DNA of 10,743 nt from Methylococcales bacterium (GCA_009692395.1 SHZG01000074.1:1-10743), one strand, 5' to 3'; positions 1-7,372 are shown, counted from the first letter of the stretch. Made by a program: numbers and translations. Notes: a model not told the origin generated them from the letters alone.

Positions 1-73
1 TTGCATTGCGTCCTGACTTGCCAATCTGGTTACTTTTACAGAATGGACAGGTGATTTCTTGGTAGCAGCTCAT
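1..73 (-). CDS. IS1-like transposase, N-terminal fragment (cut by window edge)
   Basis: The start codon is the complement of CAT at 71-73, and the frame stays open to the window edge, giving 24 residues. The peptide opens MSCYQEITCPFCKSN, with a Cys-Pro-Phe-Cys pair at residues 9-12 that forms half of a zinc ribbon. This resembles the InsA-type DNA-binding N-terminus of IS1-family transposases, which recognises the element ends. The rest of the zinc ribbon, the helix-turn-helix and the DDE catalytic domain lie outside the window. It is identical to the fragment at the right end. Confidence 0.7.
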   Translation of the reverse strand, partial: MSCYQEITCPFCKSNQIGKSGRNA

Positions 74-146
74 AAGGTCTTTTAGGTAAGTGTGATTTTA
101 TTCTGCCCGTGATTTTAATCTATCATCACAGATTTAACCCACTACC
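1..146 (-). mobile_element. 5' end of an IS1-like insertion sequence (left copy)
   Basis: These bases are the exact reverse complement of 10598-10743. Identity stops at 146/147, which marks the element's outer end; read on the minus strand that end begins GGTAGTGGGTTAAATC. The element runs leftward out of the window, so its other end and any target duplication cannot be checked. About 73 bp of non-coding end precede the transposase start codon. The IS1-family assignment rests only on the zinc-ribbon start of the encoded protein and the GGT-type terminus, and is tentative. Confidence 0.8.
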
Positions 147-213
147 CATCCTACTTATCAGTTTATCCTGTTAGGTACGACAAAGCTATTGCTAAATATT
201 TAGTCTGTTTACA

Positions 214-242
214 TTCAAAGTTACCCCAAATTCAGATAGAAT
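214..242 (+). promoter_or_regulatory. candidate sigma70 promoter of the def-fmt-rsmB operon
   Basis: A -35-like TTCAAA (214-219) and a -10-like TAGAAT (237-242) are separated by 17 bp. This would start transcription near 249, about 37 nt before the def start codon and upstream of its ribosome binding site. The match is moderate (4/6 and 5/6). It lies in the 140-bp gap between the left IS end and def, which holds no other recognisable gene. Confidence 0.45.
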
Positions 243-286
243 CCTTGCCCTGTTCAATTATTTATAGTGTGGAGAGTTTGTTGAGT

Positions 287-784
287 ATGTTAACTATTCT
301 CGAGTTTCCTGACGAAAGGCTGCGTAAAACAGCTGTGGTTGTGAAAAAGTTCGATGATAAACTTCAAAAATTGGTCGATGATATGCTGGAAACGATGTAC
401 CACGAGCATGGTGTTGGCTTAGCGGCAACGCAAGTCAATGTCCAGTTACGCGTGATTGTCATTGATGTCAGTGAAAATAAAGACCAGCCGTTGTGCCTGA
501 TTAATCCTGAGATTATCGAAACCTATGGTGTGAAAGAAAACGAAGAAGGCTGTCTTTCTGTGCCTACTTTTTTTGAAAAAGTAAAACGCAGCGAACGAGT
601 GCGCGTTAAAGCACTTGATAGAAGAGGTCAGCCCTTTGAATTTGAAGCCACGGATTTACTGTCGGTGTGTGTGCAGCATGAAATAGATCATTTAAACGGC
701 AAATTGTTTGTCGATTATATTTCGTCATTAAAACGCCAGCGCATTAAAAAGAAGTTGGAAAAACTTCATAAAATGGAATCGTAA
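287..784 (+). CDS. def: peptide deformylase
   Basis: This cytoplasmic metalloenzyme removes the formyl group from the N-terminal Met of nascent proteins. All three family motifs are present: GVGLAATQ (residues 42-49), EGCLS with metal ligand Cys89, and HEIDH (131-135) with two His ligands and the catalytic Glu132. The numbering is one less than in E. coli Def (Cys90, His132, His136). The frame is open from an ATG at 245, but the ATG at 287 is preferred: it has GGAGAG at 271-276, about 10 nt upstream, and gives a family-typical 165-aa protein starting MLTILEFPDERLRK. fmt follows after 3 nt, so enzymes that add and remove the formyl group are made together. The C-terminus (KLEKLHKMES) is the usual basic helix. 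Confidence 0.97.
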   Translation: MLTILEFPDERLRKTAVVVKKFDDKLQKLVDDMLETMYHEHGVGLAATQVNVQLRVIVIDVSENKDQPLCLINPEIIETYGVKENEEGCLSVPTFFEKVKRSERVRVKALDRRGQPFEFEATDLLSVCVQHEIDHLNGKLFVDYISSLKRQRIKKKLEKLHKMES

Positions 785-787
785 CGC

Positions 788-1735
788 ATGAAAATTATTT
801 TTGCTGGCACACCAGAATTTGCTGTGCCTAGTTTGCAGATGCTCATTGCCTCAGGGCATGAGATATGTGCCGTTTATACGCAACCTGATCGTCCTTCGGG
901 TAGAGGACGACAACTGCATCCTACTCCTGTGAAAGCGGTTGCCTTAGCCGCAGGACTTCCTGTGTTTCAACCACTGACGCTGAAAACCGATGAAGATTTG
1001 CAGCAATTGATAGCATTGAATGCTGATTTGATGGTGGTGGTGGCTTACGGCATGATATTAACGCAAGCCGTGCTAGATGTGCCGCAGTTAGGGTGTATCA
1101 ACGTGCATGGTTCAGTATTGCCGCGTTGGCGTGGCGCAGCACCTATTCAACGCGCCTTAATGGCGGGTGATGAAAAAACGGGCGTAACCATTATGAAAAT
1201 CGTCCGCAAATTAGACGCGGGCGATATGCTCCATAAAGAAGAGCTGGATATTAGTGACACTGACACCTCTCATGATTTATACATTAAATTAGCCGACTTA
1301 GGGGCAGTCGGTTTGGCTAAGGTATTGACGCAACTAGAAAACAGCACGCTGCACGCTGAACCCCAAGATGAAACCCTCGTCACTTATGCAGAAAAGCTAT
1401 CGAAAGCCGAAGCCGTCATTGATTGGACGGAATCAGCTGACGTTATATCCCGAAAAATACGCGGTTTAAATCCTTGGCCCGTGGCAGAAACCACTTATCA
1501 AGGGCAAGTATTGCGCATTTGGCAAGCTGAAGTCGTCCCCGAAACGACTGCCAGTCCTTTAAAGGACTGGCAGTCGTATTCCGCAGGTGTAGTTAAGTGT
1601 ATGGATAAACAGTTCGATGTCGCCACAGGGCAGGGCGTATTACGTTTACTAGAAGTTCAGCTACCTAATGGTAAACGCATGCCTGCACAGGCGTTTTTAA
1701 ATGCCCATGCAGCGAATGGAGTTACACTCGGTTGA
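788..1735 (+). CDS. fmt: methionyl-tRNA formyltransferase
   Basis: This enzyme transfers a formyl group from 10-formyl-tetrahydrofolate to Met-tRNAfMet, making the initiator tRNA. The N-terminal catalytic Rossmann-type domain (about 1-205) shows GTPEFAVPSL near the start. It also has the catalytic Asn105 and His107 in INVHGS, the LPRWRGAAPIQRA signature (111-123), and Asp143 in KLDAGDM. The C-terminal tRNA-binding beta-barrel (about 207-315) includes LNPWPVAET and VATGQGVLRLLEVQ. The length of 315 aa is usual. An oddity is that residues about 253-263 are encoded by a 34-bp perfect palindrome and appear to lengthen a C-domain loop by roughly 8 residues relative to remembered E. coli-type sequences. 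The frame is kept, so the enzyme is probably functional. The stop codon overlaps the rsmB start by 4 nt. Confidence 0.97.
   Translation: MKIIFAGTPEFAVPSLQMLIASGHEICAVYTQPDRPSGRGRQLHPTPVKAVALAAGLPVFQPLTLKTDEDLQQLIALNADLMVVVAYGMILTQAVLDVPQLGCINVHGSVLPRWRGAAPIQRALMAGDEKTGVTIMKIVRKLDAGDMLHKEELDISDTDTSHDLYIKLADLGAVGLAKVLTQLENSTLHAEPQDETLVTYAEKLSKAEAVIDWTESADVISRKIRGLNPWPVAETTYQGQVLRIWQAEVVPETTASPLKDWQSYSAGVVKCMDKQFDVATGQGVLRLLEVQLPNGKRMPAQAFLNAHAANGVTLG
1544..1577. repeat. 34-bp perfect nested palindrome inside fmt
   Basis: The two 17-bp halves are exact reverse complements with no loop, centred on CTTTAAAG. Each arm is itself a palindrome: GACTG-C-CAGTC on the left and GACTG-G-CAGTC on the right. 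The arms are therefore also near-identical direct repeats (10/11). The element begins exactly on an fmt codon boundary and reads in frame as TTASPLKDWQS. No second copy exists in this window. Such symmetry is not expected from coding constraint, so a small inserted palindromic element is the simplest reading, but this is inference. Confidence 0.9.
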
Positions 1736-3021
1736 ATACACGATTAATAGCCGCCCGCGTGTTATCGCGGGTTTTACAAGACGGACAATCGCTAACAACG
1801 GCCTTAGATTGCCCTTCATTCACCTTTGATTCCTCCAAAGATAAAGCCTTTGTGCAGGCCATCAGTTACGGGGTTTGTCGGCAATATCACCGTTTAGATT
1901 TTATCCTCAGCCAATTACTGGATAAGCCGTTAAAAGACGCGGAAATCAAAGCCTTGGCATTAGTCGGTTTATATCAACTCAGTTTTATGCGAGTAAAATC
2001 TCACGCAGCCGTCTCGGAAACCGTCTCGGCGATACCTAAGAAAAAACAATGGGCGAAAGGCTTACTGAATGCCTTGCTACGGCGTTATTTGCGTGAACAA
2101 GAAACCCTCGAAGCACAGGCAAACCAACACCATCTCGCCGCTGTCAGTCATCCAGATTGGCTCATTCAACGCGTTGAACACGATTGGGCTGAACACGCGG
2201 CGCAGATTTTTCATGAAAATAATCAACAGCCGCCGCTGGTATTGCGCGTTAATTTGGCACGAACCAGCCGTGAAGCGTATTTACAACGCTTAGCCGAACA
2301 AAACATCACAGGTGTTGCCGTCGATTTTTGCCCGACCGCGATTGTGTTGGATAAACCTGTCGGTGTTGAATTATTACCTGAATTTGCCGCAGGTTGGGTA
2401 TCCGTACAAGACACCGCCGCACAATTAGCCGCGAGTTTATTAGACGTACAAGCAGGTCAACGCGTATTAGATTTATGCGCCGCCCCTGGTGGGAAAACCG
2501 CGCATATTTTAGAATCACAACCGCAGTTAAAAGAAGTCGTTGCGGTGGATATAGAAGCCAATCGCATGCAGCGCGTCAATGAAAATTGTCTGCGTTTACA
2601 ACTATCGCCGACGCTTATCGTTGGTGATGCCGCACACCCTGCATCATGGTGGGATGGGCAACTGTTTGAACGCATTTTAGTAGACGCGCCCTGCTCTGCG
2701 TTAGGTGTGATTCGCCGTCATCCTGATATAAAACTGTTGCGCCGTCCTGAAGACGTTGTCGTATTGCAGGATTTACAACGCAACATACTCAACGCCGCGT
2801 GGTCGATGTTAGCCTCAGGCGGCGTGTTAGTGTATGCGACGTGTTCCGTGTTAAAACAAGAAAATGAACAACAGATTCACGACTTTTTAGCCGACCATTC
2901 CGATGCAACGGAGCTACTTATTAACGCCGATTGGGGTATAGCCGCTACGCATGGACGGCAAATTTTGACAGGAACAGCGGCAATGGATGGGTTTTATTAT
3001 GCGCGTCTTGGCAAACAATAA
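1732..3021 (+). CDS. rsmB: 16S rRNA (cytosine-967-C5)-methyltransferase RsmB
   Basis: This SAM-dependent enzyme methylates C967 of 16S rRNA. Residues 1-130 form the NusB-like RNA-binding domain (for example GLYQLSFMRVKSHAAVSETV at 79-98). The catalytic domain has SAM motif I LDLCAAPGGKT (246-256), the PCSALGVIRRHPDIK segment with Cys321, and YATCSV with the catalytic nucleophile Cys371. The end (DGFYYARLGKQ) is also typical. The 429-aa length matches E. coli RsmB. The start is TTG at 1732, overlapping the fmt stop as TTGA, with GGAG at 1718-1721 about 10 nt upstream. This arrangement implies translational coupling. The fmt-rsmB order is a conserved proteobacterial cluster. Confidence 0.97.
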   Translation: MNTRLIAARVLSRVLQDGQSLTTALDCPSFTFDSSKDKAFVQAISYGVCRQYHRLDFILSQLLDKPLKDAEIKALALVGLYQLSFMRVKSHAAVSETVSAIPKKKQWAKGLLNALLRRYLREQETLEAQANQHHLAAVSHPDWLIQRVEHDWAEHAAQIFHENNQQPPLVLRVNLARTSREAYLQRLAEQNITGVAVDFCPTAIVLDKPVGVELLPEFAAGWVSVQDTAAQLAASLLDVQAGQRVLDLCAAPGGKTAHILESQPQLKEVVAVDIEANRMQRVNENCLRLQLSPTLIVGDAAHPASWWDGQLFERILVDAPCSALGVIRRHPDIKLLRRPEDVVVLQDLQRNILNAAWSMLASGGVLVYATCSVLKQENEQQIHDFLADHSDATELLINADWGIAATHGRQILTGTAAMDGFYYARLGKQ

Positions 3022-3616
3022 AGCGTTTTTGCTCATTGGCTTGTGTGTTTGGCTGTTCTCCGCGTCTGTGTTTGCCACGGAAATCACTCAAGCACAAACC
3101 AGCTTACGCGGTGATAGTTATGTATTATCAGCCGACATTGATTATCAACTGAGCGACACCGCAAAAGAGGCATTGCAACACGGTGTACCTTTATTTTGGT
3201 CGTTGCATATTAAAGTCATGCAGCAACGCGATATTATCTGGGATAAAACCGTCGTGGAAACCGTGATACGTTATCGCCTGCAATACCACGCGTTGCTGAA
3301 TATGTATCGCGTGGTCATTATTGACCCTGCCGCTGATATTTACACGCACCGTGAACAAAACGGTGATAGTTATAATTTTTCTACCCTGTCTGCGGCGTTG
3401 GACTTAATGGCAACTTTGCACAATGTGCCGATTATCAAACAAGCTGACATTGCGCCAGAACAACACTATTTCATCCAAATCAAAGCCAACTTTGAACGCG
3501 ATGCCTTGCCTTTGCCACTACGCCCCATTGCCTACACGAACCCACAATGGTATTTATCCAGCAATTGGACGACATGGGATTTACTCCTAGTTCCTAACAC
3601 ACAAGGCAACCTATGA
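2999..3616 (+). CDS. DUF4390-family exported or membrane-anchored protein
   Basis: The function is unknown. The family assignment rests on position (between rsmB and an ntrY-like kinase, a common gammaproteobacterial arrangement) and on sequence character: PLPLRPIAYTNPQWYLSSNW near the C-terminus and paired beta-rich segments such as VLSADIDYQLSDTAKEAL. The N-terminus (about residues 9-26, KAFLLIGLCVWLFSASVFA) is a signal peptide or anchor, with a possible cleavage after VFA, so the bulk of the protein would lie in the periplasm. Two starts are possible, ATG 2987 and ATG 2999. I chose 2999 (205 aa) because GGATGG lies about 7-8 nt before it. The gene overlaps the end of rsmB by 23 bp, indicating coupling. 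After the TGA the same frame stays open for 36 more codons. Confidence 0.85.
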   Translation: MRVLANNKAFLLIGLCVWLFSASVFATEITQAQTSLRGDSYVLSADIDYQLSDTAKEALQHGVPLFWSLHIKVMQQRDIIWDKTVVETVIRYRLQYHALLNMYRVVIIDPAADIYTHREQNGDSYNFSTLSAALDLMATLHNVPIIKQADIAPEQHYFIQIKANFERDALPLPLRPIAYTNPQWYLSSNWTTWDLLLVPNTQGNL

Positions 3617-3749
3617 TTTTCAATTCCCTTTTTAGTCATGATGCTGAATAGCCTAGCCGATGATTCAGAACTGGACTTTATCAGCGCGGCTGAGCTGTTG
3701 TTAATGCTCAATGCGTTGTCCGCCTAACTACGCCCACCATTAAGAAAAT
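3617..3749 (+). other. intergenic gap with a small open frame (possible 29-aa peptide)
   Basis: This 133-bp stretch separates the DUF4390 gene from the kinase. The reading frame of the upstream gene continues without a stop from 3617 to a TAA at 3725-3727. It contains tandem ATG codons at 3638 and 3641 that would encode a 29-residue peptide starting MMLNSLADDSELDF and ending ELLLMLNALSA. No Shine-Dalgarno precedes these ATGs. It could be a decayed C-terminal extension, a tiny gene or chance. I see no terminator or clear promoter here, so the kinase is probably transcribed with the upstream genes. Confidence 0.35.
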
Positions 3750-5903
3750 ATGGCTCTTAAAAAAATAAAACTCCCTGTCAGTTTGTCAGTATCAATCCTG
3801 TTTGGCTTGATACTGTTGTCATTGCAGTTAATGAGTTCAGCAACGCAGGAATCCTCACAACTCAGTGCGATGTATTCGTGGTTGTTATTAGCCAATGCGT
3901 TAGGTTCTGTGGTGTTGCTGGGTTTAGTGGGCGCGAATATTTTTTCCCTCATCAGGCAATTAAAAAAACGCGAGGCAGGGTCAAAACTGACCACGCGCAT
4001 GGTGTCGCTGTTTGTATTATTGGCATTAGCGCCAGCGGCGATTGTGTTTTATTTTTCCATGCAGTTTTTGCATCAAGGCATTGATAGTTGGTTTAATGTT
4101 GAAATTGACAGGGCAATGGAAGATGCGCTGGAATTGAGTCAAGCGTCATTAGATCAACGGATGCGCTGGCACACGAAACAAACGCAACAATTAACTGAGA
4201 AGCTGGAAAGTTCCAGCAAAAATGTAGCGACCTTAGAGTTAGAAAATTTACGCCAACAAGCAGAAGCAGCGGAAATGACGGTTTTTTCTCGTCAAGGTCG
4301 AATTATTGCCTCCAGTAGTGTGAATCCCAGTGATATTTTGCCCAATTTACCTGATGAAAATATCTGGTTACGATTACGACAAAATACGCAATTTGTGGCG
4401 TTAGCACCCGTGCATGATAATGTGTTGATGATTCGGGTGATTGTCACCCTGAAAACCCAAGAGCCGCAATATTTACAAGCGTTATATCCTATGCCGATTC
4501 GTATCGCCGATTTAGCGGATTCTGTGGAGTTTGCCTTTTTGCGCTATCAGGAAATGAATTTTTTACGCAATTCACTGCGTTGGAGTTTTTCGCTGGCGTT
4601 GTCGTTGGTGTTATTAATGAGCTTATTGGCGGCGATTTGGGTAGCGTTTATCAGTATTCGTAATATTGTTTCGCCTGTTAAAGAGCTGGTGAAAGGCACA
4701 CGAGCCGTGGCATTAGGGCATTATGATCAACAATTGCCCGTGATGGCGCAGGATGATTTAGGCTTTTTGGTGGAGTCCTTTAATGATATGACGCAGCGTA
4801 TAGCCAAGGCGCGTGATGAAACCCGACTGGCAGGTGTTGAGGTTGAAAATCAACGCGCGTATTTAGAAACGATATTGGCTAATTTGACTGCGGGAGTGAT
4901 TAGTTTTGATGCGGATTATAAAATTCGCACTGTTAATCAAGCCGCCTACCGCATTTTTCGCATTCAAGTGCAGCATTTTGTTGAACAAACTTTATTGGAA
5001 TTGGCAGTAAGTTATTCGGAACTCGCTGAGCCTTTAAAATCAATCCAGCGTTTGTTAGAACAAAGCGATGATATTTGGCAACAGCGCATTGCTTTTTTAG
5101 GTGCGAATGGACGACAGGAATTATTGTGTCGCGGTACGCCGCTGTTTTCGCAAGTAGGGCAGCGTGTGGGTGCGGTGGTGGTGTTTGATGATGTTACTGA
5201 TTTAATTCAAGCCCAGAAAAATGCCGCGTGGGGCGAAGTCGCCCGCCGCTTGGCGCATGAAATTAAAAATCCACTGACTCCGATTCAGTTATCCGCTGAA
5301 AGATTACAACATAAATTAGCAGACAAATTAGCGCCTACTGATGCCGATATGCTAGAGCGATCTACACGCACGATTGTTCAACAAGTGCTTGCTATGAAAG
5401 AAATGGTCGATGATTTTTCCGAATACGCCAAACCCTCGAAAAAACAAACGGTCATCATTGATTTACGCGTGTTAGTGCAGGAAGTCATGGCACTTTATGT
5501 GTTAAAGTCTGGTATTACGTTTAAAGCCGATTATGAAGCGGCTTCGCTGCTGATTATGGGTGATCCCGTGAGCATTCGACAGGTATTACATAACCTTATC
5601 AAAAATGCGCTAGAAGCCATAGAAGCACAGGGATTGATTGAAATTAATCTGCACCGTGTACAAAAAAATGACAGTAATTTTATCGAAATCGCGCTTTATG
5701 ATGATGGCGCAGGTATCAAAGATGAGCAAATACAAACCATTTTTGAGCCTTATGTGACCACCAAAGCTAAAGGAACGGGTTTGGGATTAGCGATCGTAAA
5801 AAAAATAATAGAAGAGCATGGCGGCGCGATTTGGGTTGATACCAGTCGTAAAGTGGGTGCGGGATTTATTCTTCAGTTACCAGCATACAACCTTGAAACA
5901 TAA
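3750..5903 (+). CDS. NtrY-like membrane sensor histidine kinase
   Basis: This is an inner-membrane two-component sensor. There are three closely spaced hydrophobic helices (about 10-29, 43-66, 84-107), an extracytoplasmic sensing region (about 108-277) and a fourth helix (about 278-302). HAMP (about 303-355) and PAS (about 370-480) domains follow. The kinase core shows the H-box RRLAHEIKNPLTPIQ with phospho-acceptor His503, the N-box NLIKNALEAI with Asn619, the G1 box DDGAGI (651-656), an FEPYVTTK F-box and the G2 box GTGLGL (675-680), so it appears complete and active. The 717-aa length and this architecture match NtrY rather than soluble NtrB. The partner regulator begins 6 nt downstream. 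NtrY/NtrX pairs are linked to nitrogen, redox or envelope responses, but the signal here is unknown. The ribosome binding site is weak (AAGAA near 3742). Confidence 0.93.
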   Translation: MALKKIKLPVSLSVSILFGLILLSLQLMSSATQESSQLSAMYSWLLLANALGSVVLLGLVGANIFSLIRQLKKREAGSKLTTRMVSLFVLLALAPAAIVFYFSMQFLHQGIDSWFNVEIDRAMEDALELSQASLDQRMRWHTKQTQQLTEKLESSSKNVATLELENLRQQAEAAEMTVFSRQGRIIASSSVNPSDILPNLPDENIWLRLRQNTQFVALAPVHDNVLMIRVIVTLKTQEPQYLQALYPMPIRIADLADSVEFAFLRYQEMNFLRNSLRWSFSLALSLVLLMSLLAAIWVAFISIRNIVSPVKELVKGTRAVALGHYDQQLPVMAQDDLGFLVESFNDMTQRIAKARDETRLAGVEVENQRAYLETILANLTAGVISFDADYKIRTVNQAAYRIFRIQVQHFVEQTLLELAVSYSELAEPLKSIQRLLEQSDDIWQQRIAFLGANGRQELLCRGTPLFSQVGQRVGAVVVFDDVTDLIQAQKNAAWGEVARRLAHEIKNPLTPIQLSAERLQHKLADKLAPTDADMLERSTRTIVQQVLAMKEMVDDFSEYAKPSKKQTVIIDLRVLVQEVMALYVLKSGITFKADYEAASLLIMGDPVSIRQVLHNLIKNALEAIEAQGLIEINLHRVQKNDSNFIEIALYDDGAGIKDEQIQTIFEPYVTTKAKGTGLGLAIVKKIIEEHGGAIWVDTSRKVGAGFILQLPAYNLET

Positions 5904-5909
5904 CACATT

Positions 5910-7271
5910 ATGAAGACACAATTACCCAGAATATTAGTCGTTGATGACGAACCCGATATTCGCCGTTTAGTCAGCGAAATTCTCGAAGATGAAGGCTATT
6001 CAGTGGCGATGGCAGAAGATGCCAGTGCGGCGCGGCTACTAAAAGAATCGACTAAACCTAATCTCATTCTGCTGGATATATGGATGCCCGACACCGATGG
6101 CATTACGCTACTCAAAGAATGGGTCGCCGAAGACGCATTACTCTGTCCTGTGGTGATGATGTCAGGGCATGGTTCGGTTGAGGCGGCGGTGGAAGCCACA
6201 CGGTTAGGCGCGTTCGACTTTTTAGAAAAACCCTTATCGTTAGCAAAATTATTATTAATCGTGGCAAGAGCTTTAGAAGCAGGTAATCTCCAGCTAGAAA
6301 ATGCAGGGCTTAAACAGCAGTTAGTTGCTGATATTGAACCTATCGGTAAAAGTGCCACCGTTGCCAGAACTAAAGATCAATTAAAACGACTCGCACAACA
6401 TGATGCGCGAGTGTTATTTGTTGGTGAGGCGGGTGTCGGTAAAGGGTTATATGCCCGTTATTTACATAATAATAGTGCGCACCGTGATGGCCCTTTTGTT
6501 GATGTCGCGGTCGGTAGTATCTCGCCCGAAAACTCAGCGGTTGAATTTTTTGGCAAAGAAAGCGCGGGTAAAGTTTATTCGGGTTTACTGGAGCGAGCGC
6601 ACAAAGGCACACTGTTTTTGAGCGAAATTGGCGGTATGGATCAAGAAACCCAGTTGCGCTTGCTCAGTGCGGTAGAATCTAGTTCTTTTCTCAGGGTCGG
6701 TGGCAGTGAAGCAGTGAGTGTCGATGTCCGTATCGTTGCCTCAACACGTCTCGCGCTGGATGAAGAAGTAAAATCTGGACGGTTTCGGCAGGATTTGTAT
6801 TACTTACTGAATGAAATTACTGTTGATATTCCACCACTTAGAAATCACAGCGAAGACGTACCCGCATTACTCAGTTTTTATGTCGATTACTTTGTCAGTC
6901 AAGATAAATTACCATTTCGCAAATTTTCAATGGCCGCGCAGAATTTTTTACGCAATTATGGTTGGCGTGGCAATGTGCGCGAATTAAAAAATTTAGTACA
7001 ACGGTTGATGATCTTAGGTGTAGGCGAAGAAATAGAATTAGACGAAGTTAAGTCGGCACTTGGCTCAGTGGCAGGTGATATTGCTAGTTCGTCGTCAGTA
7101 CCTGATTTTTTTAATTTGCCTTTAAAAGAAGCCCGCGATCACTTTGAAAAAGCCTATTTAGAATACCATTTTGAACGCACGGGGGGCAGTGTTGCCAGAT
7201 TATCTGCGGCTGTTGGTATGGAGCGTACACACCTCTATCGTAAATTACATTCTTTAAATATCAAGTTGTAA
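5910..7271 (+). CDS. NtrX-like response regulator (receiver, AAA+, Fis-type HTH)
   Basis: This is the cognate regulator of the upstream kinase. The receiver domain (about 1-125) has the acidic pair in VVDDEPD, phospho-acceptor Asp56 in LLDIWMPD and Lys107 in FLEKPL. The AAA+ domain (about 145-375) has Walker A GEAGVGKG (Lys178), sensor I VRIVAST, an arginine-finger region GRFRQDLYY and WRGNVRELKN (Gly354-Leu359). The C-terminal Fis-type helix-turn-helix ends VGMERTHLYRKLHSLNI. The sigma54-contacting GAFTGA loop is absent, replaced by KESAGKVYSG after EFFG (212-215), as in other NtrX-type proteins. The Walker B segment reads GTLFLSEI, with Ser238 where Asp is usual. It therefore probably does not activate sigma54 promoters in the NtrC manner, and may act as a DNA-binding regulator of sigma70 promoters (inference). 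It starts 6 nt after the kinase stop with little Shine-Dalgarno. Confidence 0.92.
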   Translation: MKTQLPRILVVDDEPDIRRLVSEILEDEGYSVAMAEDASAARLLKESTKPNLILLDIWMPDTDGITLLKEWVAEDALLCPVVMMSGHGSVEAAVEATRLGAFDFLEKPLSLAKLLLIVARALEAGNLQLENAGLKQQLVADIEPIGKSATVARTKDQLKRLAQHDARVLFVGEAGVGKGLYARYLHNNSAHRDGPFVDVAVGSISPENSAVEFFGKESAGKVYSGLLERAHKGTLFLSEIGGMDQETQLRLLSAVESSSFLRVGGSEAVSVDVRIVASTRLALDEEVKSGRFRQDLYYLLNEITVDIPPLRNHSEDVPALLSFYVDYFVSQDKLPFRKFSMAAQNFLRNYGWRGNVRELKNLVQRLMILGVGEEIELDEVKSALGSVAGDIASSSSVPDFFNLPLKEARDHFEKAYLEYHFERTGGSVARLSAAVGMERTHLYRKLHSLNIKL

Positions 7272-7299
7272 TTCGGCAGTCACTTTAAATTTTTACAAA

Positions 7300-7327
7300 T
7301 AAACATTGAAAAACGCCCCAATGTTTA
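7300..7327. repeat. 9-bp-arm dyad over the rplM promoter
   Basis: TAAACATTG (7300-7308) and CAATGTTTA (7319-7327) are perfect inverted repeats with a 10-nt spacer. The dyad covers the -35 box and most of the spacer of the rplM promoter. It is not followed by a T-run, so it does not look like a terminator for the upstream regulator gene. It could be an operator for a dimeric regulator, or chance. Confidence 0.5.
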
Positions 7328-7334
7328 GTATAAT
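7306..7334 (+). promoter_or_regulatory. strong sigma70 promoter of rplM-rpsI
   Basis: TTGAAA (7306-7311) and a consensus TATAAT (7329-7334) are separated by exactly 17 bp. Transcription would begin near 7340-7342, about 32 nt before the rplM ATG. A near-consensus promoter is expected for a ribosomal protein operon. It separates this operon from the upstream two-component genes, although no terminator is visible between them. Confidence 0.85.
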
Positions 7335-7338
7335 CTTC

Positions 7339-7368
7339 AGTCTTTTATTAAGACTTTAACCGCAAGAC
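7339..7368 (+). promoter_or_regulatory. rplM mRNA leader with alternative small hairpins
   Basis: AGTCTT (7339-7344) can pair with AAGACT (7350-7355) across a 5-nt loop. Five of its bases can instead pair with a second AAGAC at 7364-7368, just before the start codon. No clear Shine-Dalgarno is present, so translation may depend on leader structure. In E. coli, L13 represses its own operon through the rplM leader; whether this leader does the same is inference. Confidence 0.4.
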
Positions 7369-7372
7369 ATAA

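Noticed and set aside
245..286. Longer N-terminus for peptide deformylase from the ATG at 245
   Set aside because: The extra 14 residues match nothing in the family. The ATG at 287 has a good GGAGAG site and restores the usual N-terminus. The longer form would also start close to the predicted transcription start.
4202..4217. Small inverted repeat GCTGGAA/TTCCAGC in the kinase gene
   Set aside because: The 7-bp arms with a 2-nt centre are within chance expectation for 10 kb, and the sequence is unrelated to the fmt palindrome.
5996..6358. 120-residue open frame on the minus strand inside the response regulator gene
   Set aside because: It is antisense to a clearly coding receiver domain, has low-complexity Ser/Ala-rich content, and no ribosome binding site or recognisable domain.
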